Below, one piece after another: positions 1-9,680 of a stretch of 64,000 nt of DNA (positions are counted from its first letter, which is position 1; each line of letters starts with the position of its first letter). Source of the stretch: Styela clava (lineage: Eukaryota > Chordata > Ascidiacea > Stolidobranchia > Styelidae); NCBI RefSeq assembly GCF_964204865.1, contig NC_135257.1:2356001-2420000 (forward strand), in the 5' to 3' direction. Below the pieces are notes generated by a model. The model made no database searches. It was not told the origin of the DNA and saw only the letters and a list, made by a program, of their open reading frames with translations. The position numbers and the translations under genes are program-made.

Positions 1-133
1 TGTTGTTACGATAACTTGGTATTTTAAATACGCGCTTAAAGTTTGTTGCTATGTTTGCGTTGTTTGTGTGCGGCTCTTCATGACTTTGATGTTTGAAATG
101 CGGCTCTGGGACTAAAAAAGTTTGAGAACCACT
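1..133. mobile_element. Right end of a hAT-like DNA transposon (left end outside window)
   Basis: The stretch ends in GTTTGAGAACCACTGA. Its reverse complement TCAGTGGTTCTCAAAC is the usual start of Charlie-type hAT inverted repeats. Two copies of a 'gcggctct' motif lie just inside, as is common in hAT subterminal regions. The other end is not in the window, so neither a target duplication nor an element length can be given. Confidence 0.35.
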
Positions 134-1122
134 GAGCTATAGACTCTAAGCTGCAACCAGAGGTAGCAGAATAAATTTTATTCCTAAAATACTGATATTA
201 AATTTTGAGAAACAAGAAATATGTGCAATTAAACTCGCATTGAATGAAGAAGAGTAAGTAGCGTGGTTGTCCGAGATTTCCGTTTTCAGATCACAAACAG
301 CTCATGATATCACAAGTGTAATTCGAAGATGACTCAACATGACTGAGGATAGCTCAATTTTGACAATTCATGGCTTATCTATAATTTTGTTACAATGTAA
401 AAAATAGATGAATTTTGGATGAAAACAACAACAGTTGAAACCATTTGTATTGCCTTTTCACGTCACAAGCAAAAGCCACACCATGAAAAAGAGATTTGGG
501 TTAACTTCAAGCGACTAAACTTCTGATGGGAACAGAATTGGAAATGCTGCAATATGTATTTATCAGGAAGGAAGCAATGTTTGAATTTAAGAAAATTGAA
601 ATCGTGTTCTGTTGGTTTAGTAGTCAAAGAGAGAGGTCATATCAACATGAAAACGGATGACAATTTGTAAACAGGTAGAAATACTACTATGTTGTCTGAA
701 CTAAAGGCGAGCCAACAACTAAAACGTGATGCATCGTACAAAGAGAAGGTTCCGAACTGCGTTAGGTCGTGCTCATCTAACTAAGTACAATTGCGACGAC
801 ATATTAAGTTGGATCCTCATGCTGATTTATCTGGTAAGACAGTGGTGGGGAATTGCGAACCACGAACTAATTTATGTGGTCCTCGAACGACCTCTCTTTT
901 ATCGCGTAAAACTGAATTACTTATGAATTCAGTAGTATATATCAGCGCACGAATGTATGTTGCAACAGAGGCTATGTGGCCCACACGATACCGTCAATGT
1001 GCATATTTGTTCCAGTGGTACATAAAGTTTGGCGACCCTTGTGTTATCTTATGACATACAGTTTTTCGCCAATCAAACTGTCCGCAGAGGATTCCTCATT
1101 TTACCACAAGAAATCTCAATTA
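134..1122. other. Non-coding stretch, nothing recognised
   Basis: AT-rich sequence with only short unsupported open frames. I see no domain, splice-consistent exon or repeat shared with the rest of the window. Confidence 0.5.
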
Positions 1123-1130
1123 CACAGAGG

Positions 1131-2325
1131 TAGGGATGGCGGAATCGACTCCGGATTCGATTCCAGAATCGATTCTTAGTGGATACGAATAGAATCGATT
1201 CCGAGGACTTGATATTAAAACATGGATTGCAAACAAAGTATAACGTTGTGTGACACATATATGTATGAACCTCCATGTGAAGTTACGACGTCGCAAACGT
1301 CACTATATTTCTACACACTCCCTTCCCATTCGCTCGTTTGCGCGCGTCAAGGGCGTGTGCCACATTTCATTTGTATATTTTTTTGTTTTAACTATTGCGT
1401 TCATAACCCCTTTTTACTTGAAGCAAGATGCATGAGGTAAAGCAAAACGACTGTTGCAAATTCGAGTATACAATTTTTACACCGCAACCGGAATAGCAAA
1501 ATACCTCTTCAATAGAACATATCAAGCATATATTGAAAATCTCATCAATGATGGTATTGACAGCTTTGAAGCAAGGGGTAGCGACATTGGTGGATTGACC
1601 AAGGAGGTGGAGGCTTCAGTCGAGATATAAAAATATTTGAATGACAGAAATGTTGGCATATCAGCGAAGAAGAAATGCTGCAATGGTGGCAACAAAACAA
1701 AAAATCTTATCCAAACATCGCGTTGTCGTCCAAAAGTACCTCGGTGTCTCATCAACATCCGCTGCATCAGAAAGAGCATTTAGCTCAGTGGAGCATATAT
1801 TGTCTCCAAATTGCAATCGAGACTCACAAGAAGGCATGTGAACGAATTGAATTTTAGATTGCAATATATTTTTGTTTGCTACGACAGTGATTTTTTGAAC
1901 TCGAAGTGGACATACAGATCGTTTTATGTTCGCATATGTTCGTGTTGTCAAAATTCTTTTTTTTGTTATTGATAAAAAAAAAATAACTCTCAACTACTCG
2001 AACTATTGCTTTGAACTTTTCAGTGGGTAAAAGTTGTAATTTTTTTTCTAGAAGGCTTTTATATTTAATTTATGTATTTCAAAATTTTCTGTGGGCTCAA
2101 AAGTCTAAGTGATACGATTTTTGTGTACGATTTCAGTTTTGGTCTATATGTTCATATATTTGAACATCGCTCTCTTGTTCGATTTTATATGGTATTGCTT
2201 AAGTGGGTATGTTTTCTCGGTAAGCTATGCCGAGGAATCAAGATTCGGAATCGAGAATCGGAATCGAAATTTAAGGAATCGGATAAGAATCGAATACTTG
2301 TGAGTAGTCTCACTTAGCATCCTTA
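1131..2325 (+). mobile_element. hAT transposon, decayed, with 8-bp target duplication
   Basis: The left end reads TAGGGATG and the right end reads CATCCTTA, whose reverse complement TAAGGATG matches it. The flanks are CACAGAGG (1123-1130) and CACAAAGG (2326-2333), an 8-bp duplication with one mismatch, as expected for hAT. Both ends carry subterminal GAATCGATTC-like motifs (about 1141-1205 and 2235-2295). Inside is the C-terminal part of a hAT transposase (1641-1860). It is followed at about 1895-2095 by a non-coding segment that recurs at 12150, 22890 and 58120, which ties that dispersed repeat to this family. At 1195 bp the element is too short to be autonomous. Confidence 0.8.
1641..1860 (+). 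pseudogene. hAT transposase C-terminal (dimerisation) remnant
   Basis: The frame contains YLGVSSTSAASERAFSSVEH, the hAT C-terminal dimerisation signature (the S-x-ERxFSxxG/E-type block). The typical closing motif HVNELNF appears right after it, but in another frame, so a frameshift separates the two. No zinc finger or catalytic core lies upstream. This is a dead remnant of the transposase inside the 1131-2325 element. Confidence 0.7.
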
Positions 2326-2333
2326 CACAAAGG

Positions 2334-3914
2334 TGGTAATTATACGCTTGTCCGCAAAAGCAATACAAGAAACGACATAATAATAATAATAAATAGTAAA
2401 AAACAAGCAAAGAACGCCACTATCAAGTAAATTAAAAAGCAAGTACTGTCATGTTTGAATATATATCAAAATTAATGCGCGTTTTGGCACTCATTGAAAG
2501 TTCTACGACTGAACATCTTTGCCTAAAATTACAAATATGGATCCGAATAGTAACACCTGAAGTTTGGATATGCACTGGGCAGAACGAATTCGAACATGTT
2601 TCTATCGTGCTTATTTAGATGCGTGAGGTAGAAAAAAGACTACAGTTTTCTGCAACATTTCACTCTGGTCTACCACCAATTCCTACATGGCAAGGCACCA
2701 TTGTTTTGATACATCATTCATATAACGTTTGAGCATCGCAATTTTACCTCGGCGTGCTGTTCGTTACCTGCAATGTTTTGTAATGTGTTGCACGACTATA
2801 AATACTGAATATAAAGAATGCTAATAACATATTGTTGGTTGTTAGCATATACGTTTGATGCCTCCATTTTCACTTCCGATATTTTATACAAAATAATCTA
2901 AAAAAAAAAACATATGGCAAAATACAAGCCAGAAAATCGTGCTATTATCCTGAGAATGTAGAGTTCGTTTCAGGATGAACTAATTATTTCTTACTTCCAT
3001 TCCTTATGATAACAATAAGGTCAATACGTGCGAGCTATTTAACAATATTTTATCAAACTAAAAGTATTCAAACTGATATAAAGTTAATCGTTGAATCACA
3101 TCTTTCCTCCAGATATGTATGTGTATGCTGCATGCGCTTTCGTGGTTTATATGCTTCAAATATTTTCGTTTACACCCGCAAAATTATTCTTCATCAGGAA
3201 TTTTATTGTTTTTAGTTTAATATAGTGTTCATAAATGAAAAGACTTTATTAGCCAAGCGCAAGCAGTAACCATATATCAATCCTATCGTAATATGTTTTG
3301 TTCTGATTATACGAAAATTATTAATTATTATTTAACATTAATTATTAATTTCTTCCATTATTAGTATACTGTACAGTATATATTTTCCAGCTTTAGAACT
3401 CTTTTAAAAATATCGATTGCAGTACCAAGTTGAGTTTAAGAGACCCTTTCATCTGAGAACAAGAAGATGAATGTTAGTAAATAAACTATATCAATATTAT
3501 AAGATTTGTATCGCGAATTGATTTTTTTCATTTGCGTTATTAGTTCTGTTTTTACGTATTTGGAAATTGTTCTTAAGCCTGCAGTGTAGTTGTTATTTGA
3601 ACGTCAAGAAATGAATCGTTGTTGTGCACAAATGCATACGCCTGCTGATAAAACATGTAAAATCTGCCTAAGACTGATAGTTTCAGCCGCAAAGAGATAT
3701 TAAAATATTTTGTACCAATACTGTGGAATAGGCCATTTATTAGTCATGTTGTTTATTGCATATTGCCTAATGAAATTTGATTGATAAATCGTCATTCATG
3801 TGTCAGTTTCAGATGAATTATACGCCAAAATAATTTTAAGGTCTTAGAAATCACACAAATCTTGACACCTGCTGGTTTTGAAGCTTATTTGTGATGACAA
3901 TTTAGCATTTATTA
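2334..3914. other. Non-coding stretch, nothing recognised
   Basis: Very AT-rich, with runs such as TTAATTATTA near 3320. Open frames are short and resemble no family. I found no exon with convincing splice sites. Confidence 0.5.
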
Positions 3915-3922
3915 TAAAATAA

Positions 3923-4354
3923 CAGGATTGTCCATGCGAAACGTCCCGTGGGATGGGATGGGACAGCACACATTTGTATTTCCCATGAGACACATGGGAC
4001 ACGAAATACCGTATAATTTTCGTGGAAATGATGATAAAACATTTTGTTATGGTCTTCTTGTCCATATTTTTGAGCATAGCTTTCTTGTTAATTATAAAGA
4101 GCAAAATATATTGAGCATTAACAATATACTTTGTGAAGGGTCAAATGGACACATGTATATTAGTTACGAATTTAAAGTTAACAACGTCAGTAAATTTCGT
4201 TGTTTTGCTTGTCTCTTTGTACATGTAGTCCTATTTAGTAGTTCTAAATTTAGCATTTTTTATTGAATTGTGTTCCAATGGGAATCCCACGGGATGGGAC
4301 AGGTATGAATTGCTATGGGATGGCACGAAAAAATGTGCTCCATGGACAAGCCTG
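3923..4354 (+). mobile_element. 432-bp MITE (hAT-like), copy A
   Basis: The left end is CAGGATTGTCCATG and the right end is the inverted CATGGACAAGCCTG, giving 14-bp terminal repeats with one mismatch. Just inside both ends are GGGATGGGA/TCCCATCCC-type motifs. The 8-bp flanks are TAAAATAA and TAAATATA, an imperfect duplication. The length equals that of copy B (43586-44017, opposite orientation) and the interiors match, so the two are one family. The element ends only 70 bp upstream of the start codon of the peptide gene at 4425. Open frames inside it are by-products of the repeat. Confidence 0.85.
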
Positions 4355-4415
4355 TAAATATATTACGATTTGATGGAAGCTTTTTTTAAGCGTTTAAGAA
4401 TAATTTTGATTATAA

Positions 4416-4424
4416 TTTTTATAG
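4416..4424 (+). promoter_or_regulatory. Splice-acceptor-like site abutting the start codon
   Basis: TTTTTATAG lies immediately before ATG (4425), in a T-rich context. It could be the acceptor of an upstream non-coding exon or a trans-splicing acceptor for a spliced leader, which tunicates are known to use. It could also be chance in AT-rich DNA. Confidence 0.35.
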
Positions 4425-6016
4425 ATGAACCGTTCAATCTGCTACTTCATTCTACTGTTTGTTGTGATTGGTGTGACTACTGTAGAAGGGTAAGTTAAAA
4501 ATGTTTGGATGGATAACGCAAAAGTGCGGTTAGTTGCTAGATGTTGCGTGAAGCCGTGGCCATCTTTAACAATTTATCCTAATTAAGACCACAGATTGGC
4601 ACATTAAACTTCTAGCTCAAACTTACAATCTTTTAAGCTCAGTTATCTTTTGTTTAGCACGTAATCTACTTTTGGATCGCAAAATTTCCCGGGTCGCCTA
4701 ACTTTCGCTGAACATGCAATACGGCTCACACAAGTCACATAATTTAAAAGTTAGAAGTGAAATTTGTTCTGACCGGGTAGTTCCAAATGCGATTGAGTGA
4801 TAATGTTACCAACGTCAATGGAATTTCAATGTATATATATATATATATTTTACGAGTGCCACTCCTTCAAGAGACACATGGTTAATCTTTCGGCAGAGAT
4901 AAATAGCGCATAGTAAATTGGCACAACTGACGGAACCTATATTGCTAACACATCTTGCGTGAACTCAAATGAATTAAAGACGACAATAACGTGTGATGAG
5001 TAATATACTTCATACCTGAAACAATTGTATAACTATAAGGTTATAAGTACACCATCGTTTGTCCAACACTTGCTTCGTAGAAAACACTATTTGTTTATTC
5101 TTTATTTTTTAATTGAGTATCATGAGTAGAGGCGGTCGTCAATCGTCACACGATTTTTCAAATGTGCAAAATGCGACGGAACGAAAAAATATAATGTAAA
5201 CAGACGATTTTAAATTATATTTATTAAAGGTATGGTAGATACGGAAGTAGAGGTGGATATGGAGGATATGGAAGTCGTGGAGGTTACGGTGGATATAGAG
5301 GAGATATGGCTGCGGGACTTGGTTTGTAAAAGGCTTTATTTGTCTTAATATTATACTGACAACTGGAAGTACTTTTTCGAACTGGCCATTTCTGTATAAG
5401 GTCAAGTGGGGTTATATAACTTCGTCAATGAGAAATTTTTCGAGGCACGACATCACATTTTTATTTTGAATTAGTATAATTTTCGTTAATTTGTTCTTGG
5501 GGTGAAAATTCATGCAGCTTTTTCAATTTTACGTATAGCCTACTGATTCATTTTCTGTCCTAGACACACACACATCTGGCAGGATGCTTACCACTATAAA
5601 AAAATAGTGTTTATATGTATTCAGGTACAATTACCTAGGTATCGAGTACATATATCTTCCATGTATGTAACTAGTACTCCATCATGTAGTAAAATGTCAT
5701 TGATAGATGTATATGTGTAGGTTTTGGGAATGCATTTGCCAATGGATATTTAAGGGCATAAAAAAGGCATTTTTCGTGATCTTATTCAGACCCATTATGA
5801 AGTCACCATGAGTATTTTCTGAAGTGTTGAAGTCAATCAAGTGAAAATTTGTTAGTTCAAATAGAGTTCATCCGACGCTTATATTGTTTTACCATGTATA
5901 AATACTTGCTTCATATTTTTATTGAAATTTAAACTCTCATATTTTTAGATAAAGAACTCAAAGATGGATTTGAAGAATTTGTTGAATCTCTTCATGACTT
6001 GGATGCGCTAGAATAG
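4425..6016 (+). CDS. Small secreted Gly/Tyr/Arg-rich peptide precursor, three exons
   Basis: The exons are 4425-4489, 5230-5321 and 5949-6016. Phases (2, then 1) join in frame to 74 residues. Exon 1 encodes a clear signal peptide: MNRSICYFILLFVVIGVTTV, then a Glu-Gly. Exon 2 encodes the core with a 9-residue repeat, YGRYGSRGG then YGGYGSRGG then YGGYRG, cationic through four arginines. Exon 3 encodes an acidic, helix-like tail (DKELKDGFEEF... to LDALE, about nine acidic residues). Donor 1 is GTAAGT. Donor 2 is GTTTGT, with a stop codon (5327-5329) just beyond it, so keeping intron 2 would give a form without the acidic tail. The start codon follows TTTTTATAG directly. An AATAAA lies at 6101. 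The architecture (signal, cationic core, anionic tail) resembles ascidian antimicrobial precursors, but the core is also like structural Gly/Tyr-rich proteins. I recognise no named family. Confidence 0.75.
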
Positions 6017-6100
6017 AATTCCAACAACCGACCACAGATGACGTGATATGGAACGAACTTACATTCCCAAATTTGTTATCAAAGTTGTTCATATCAATCA

Positions 6101-6106
6101 AATAAA
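6101..6106 (+). terminator. Polyadenylation signal AATAAA of the peptide gene
   Basis: A canonical AATAAA lies 85 bp after the stop codon at 6014-6016, the usual distance for a short 3' untranslated region. Confidence 0.6.
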
Positions 6107-7084
6107 TCGGGTATAAAACAGTCATCTCACAATCGCGTCAATTCTTTTCGCTGCAGCATATTTCGACCATACAACATGTTCTCGAAACATTCTGTCCCTT
6201 CCAAATATTGCAGTTTTACATATTTTGTGGCTCCTTGTTCGGAGGGAATGGCGTAAATAAGTGCCGTATACAAAGGGGTAGACAATTAGGCGACGAACCC
6301 GCGACCCGCATACCCCGCGGAGGGCATCTGTGCGGCCAGCGATTAAATTTTATACTTTTTTAGTTTTACTTGTACTCCGTTACATGATTAAAACAAAAAA
6401 GCAACACGAAGGTCACACAAATACGTCTCACTTTGAAGTTACTCTATTTTTATTATCGTTCTGTCAGACGACCTTGTTTCTCAGACAAATGCGAATCGGA
6501 AAAGTATGCTGTCCCGCAGTTAGACATTCATTCGGTTCGTGAGGCGGCTTCACCCAGTGAGGCATCTGACTCAAAATTTTATTTAGAGGTTAGGAAACAT
6601 TCGAAGTTATTTGATGTGACAACAATATAAGGCAAAATTGCTGTCGGGTTCCTGTCTTTCTTTTTCGTTTCCATATTCGTGCAATAGCCTATCCATTGGT
6701 CTGCACAAATTCTAGGAACTTTGACAAATAAAGCTGTCAAACATGAATGTTAGCATGTGCATGTAAGGTTGACTCCGAGTTCGCCGAAGACACAATGCGT
6801 TGCACTTGACAGAATAAAATAATGCTAATGTGTGGAAAAATTAGAACAGCAAAATCATGGGTGAAACATCGGGTCGCATAGGAGTTGAAGGATATTTAGG
6901 AAACAAAAAGAAAGAAATAGCCTCCTGACATCTACTTTCATTTTAGGAAGCCATTTCCTTCCAATAAAAACAGCCCCAACAACTGCAAGCCCTAAAATAA
7001 TAAAATTTAAAAGAATGATTTATATCTACACCTTGTGGCCATTAAGCTGATCGACTGAAATATGAGGCTATTTTTTATCAGAGG
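6107..7084. other. Intergenic; possible tRNA-derived SINE head (minus) near 6275-6335
   Basis: Read on the minus strand, about 6335 to 6275 contains a GC-rich stretch with GCGGGTCGCGGGTTCGTCGC. Its GGTTCGTCGCC resembles a pol III B box and sits in a tRNA-like setting, so this may be a decayed SINE head. The rest has only short unsupported frames. Confidence 0.3.
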
Positions 7085-7092
7085 CTTTAGAG

Positions 7093-7375
7093 CAGACATG
7101 GGCGAACTACCCGGCCCGTTAGGTAGTTCAATCCGGCCCGCCTGATGCTGCAACAACAAAATAGAACCAAAATATTTTGATGTTTAGCTAAAAATAGCTC
7201 AAGGAATTTGTTGAGATTAAGATTAGTTTAGGCATTAGACTCGTTGTTTTCCATTTTTACATTTGTAAAACTAGAAATATTGTCCATGAAATGTAACTTT
7301 TTACGTCACACTTGGCTCGCCAGTCTAGTTGGGCAAAATTTTTGGCCCCAGGTCCAAAATCCGTTCCCACCCGTG
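7093..7375. mobile_element. 283-bp hAT MITE with 8-bp target duplication
   Basis: The left end is CAGACATGGGCGAACTACCC and the right end reads CGTTCCCACCCGTG, whose reverse complement is CACGGGTGGGAACG. GGCCCG/GGCCCC motifs sit just inside each end, as in hAT elements of the CAGxCATGGGC type. The flanks are CTTTAGAG (7085-7092) and CTTTAGAC (7376-7383), seven of eight identical. The interior is AT-rich and non-coding. Confidence 0.7.
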
Positions 7376-7383
7376 CTTTAGAC

Positions 7384-8129
7384 TCCTAGACTACGTTATT
7401 CTGCTTCGTCACCTATAAGTAGTAACAATGCGTGACTAGTGTTTTTGTATCTCGATGAAACAAGAGATATCCATTACACTGCACAGCTGCAAAGTTTTTA
7501 CTATAGGATTACTGCCTTTATCTAATGAATTCTCACTGTCATTCGATACGGCGAATTGGCTCTTCACACTTGAATAAATACGAAACAAGTGACGGAATAT
7601 ATGTTCCGTATAGTCGTGATTCATGTCCAGCTTTTCGCGTTAAAACAGGTTGGATGTTAGAACAAGTCAGACCATGAGTTGTATAATATTGACCACTATT
7701 TGAAATTGGGTAACCAGTTCGGTTATTTTAAGTTACATAATGATAACATAAAAATGCAAAAAATGTGGTGGGCAGTCAGAATCTGCAAAGCTTTTTCGGA
7801 AGAACTAAAAATCTGTGCCGTGTTCAATTAAATTTTGTTGTTAAAAAGTACGGTAAATAAATTGAACTTGTCTTTGTTCCTTTATTAATTTTCGACGTGT
7901 TGCGCCATTACCAACTACAATGTCGTTATCAATATTATCAATACCATCAACGAATTGCTTTACAACAGTGAGACTTTGTCAATTACAGATGTCACACGCT
8001 TGGATGTAATTATATATAACCTCATTTTTAAATGCATTCTGCCTATGGCTTCGAAACATTTACGATGTTCGTACAAACCTCATAGTTTTAATCTAAATAT
8101 TTGAGTAAACGACACATTATTACTTATCG
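7384..8129. other. Non-coding stretch, nothing recognised
   Basis: AT-rich, with no supported exon, RNA gene or delimited repeat. Confidence 0.45.
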
Positions 8130-8410
8130 ATTTAATCGGTAAGCATGTTGATAGATATTTGTCTGTTTTTTTGTTAGATGCACGCGATATCTCACGAAAG
8201 CGAGGTTGAATCTGCTCCAAATTTTGCATGTGCATCCATCATAGCTCGGATCAGAAGCCTGTCAATTTTCGATGAAATATATAATATAATTAGCGAGTTA
8301 TTAATTAATTAGTGATAGGACACACGGTGTCACTATGGAGTAAGAGCGCTGTTTTGTGGATCCCTAACCTTCGATCGATAAGTCTTCGGTCTCCGACCGA
8401 TATTCTCGGT
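8130..8410 (+). repeat. Dispersed repeat, short copy (internally deleted)
   Basis: It starts with ATTACTTATCGAT..ATCGGTAAG and continues with TTAGATGCACGCGATATCTC and AAATTTTGCATGTGCA. It ends with CGATCGATAAGTCTTCGGTC, then a short hairpin (CGGTC-TCC-GACCG) and GATATTCTCG. The same beginning and end occur at 27240 and 28160, about 0.9 kb apart, so this copy lacks the middle. I see no target duplication and cannot assign it to a class. Confidence 0.65.
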
Positions 8411-9075
8411 AATATTACACAAATAGAATGTAGCTCGGTTTTATGGGCAAGTTGAAAATTGGAAGTAAGTGCACTTAAATGAATTTCACTGAATGATAGA
8501 GTTCTCAAAAAAGACTACTTCATGGCGAAGTTTTGCCTAAAGTTATCCTCATCAGTCCTCGACTACCTTTATTGCACTTAGTCGTATAGTACTTCTGTTT
8601 CTGTGAAATAATGGGCAAATGCTTCCACCATTTAACTTTGGCCGCATGCCTATGTGCAGTATGGTTTTACTTGCTTAACTGAACGTGACGAAACCCAGCA
8701 TCCTCAACGCATTTCTTGCAGTGTTATTATATTGAGCATCTCCAGTCCAGTCCTGTCTAAATTACAAGAACATTTTACAAAAATTCACCAAACAGGCAAG
8801 TATAAAGAAAACACGTTGGATGAATTCGAACAGAGGGCATATACAGTCAGCCAATTATACATGTACTGCCAATTTAATATGCATATACAGCAACTCAATA
8901 TACCAATACAGTCATTTGCGTGATGTACAAATACTGTCAATTAATTTCATAACCAAGCAATGTATGTGTATGCTGTATATGCGGTCTACAAGTTATACGC
9001 ACATTACGGTATACATGGAAAATCCGGCTTTAGTCGGATGGGCAGATATATGGGAAGTCGCAATCTAGGAAATCA
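8411..9075. other. Non-coding stretch, nothing recognised
   Basis: Contains several ACAGTCAGCCAATTATAC-like short repeats around 8845-8940. I see no supported gene. Confidence 0.4.
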
Positions 9076-9680
9076 TAATACTCCACAACAGCTGATCGCT
9101 CATATAACTAGAGCGTAAAAATGCAAACAAAAACTTCGAAAACGCTCGAAATAATTGTAAAGTAGACATACTAAAATCCCATGATATAATCATCCAGGGG
9201 TAACGCCTCTGCATGTTGATTGCGCACAATAAGACTGCGGGTGCTCGGGTTTCATGAATGTGTACAATAGGTTGCAACCCATATTGCCATAATACCCCAC
9301 AACAGCTTATCGTTAATAGCCTCTCTCCTCAGTGAATTATCTTTAGTCATTGGCTGAAAACTGTCGACAAGCTAATCAAATTAGAGCTTGGTGAAGAACT
9401 ATCACTACTCACGTTAAGTTTGTTTGATTTAATACGCATAGCCAGATTATTTTTGTAGGAAAGCCTCAGATAAGGCTATTATGGTTGACGAATTGAGATA
9501 GTGTGCTTATGCTTGCAGCAACTTCAAACGTCCGTTGATTGAAATATTTTGGAAATGATTCGTCACAAGCGTAAAGTGGAAGTAATAAAATGCCATGATA
9601 TAAGCATCATTCACCGATAATATTCTACATGGCGTTTACGGACAATAACTGCCGTTGAAAAATCAACTGATCGTTGATAG
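9076..9680 (+). repeat. Diverged direct repeats
   Basis: Motifs recur in the same order. CCACAACAGCTGATCGCT at about 9083, CCACAACAGCTTATCGTTAA at about 9298 and ATCAACTGATCGTTGATAGC at about 9661 form one series. AAATCCCATGATATAATCAT at about 9174 and AAATGCCATGATATAAGCAT at about 9588 form another. The spacing is uneven, so this is an old duplicated unit, not a satellite. Confidence 0.4.

Noticed and set aside
8611..8682. Short frame with a signal-like N-terminus (MGKCFHHLTLAACLCAVWFY)
   Set aside because: Stops after 23 codons, with no convincing donor to continue it.
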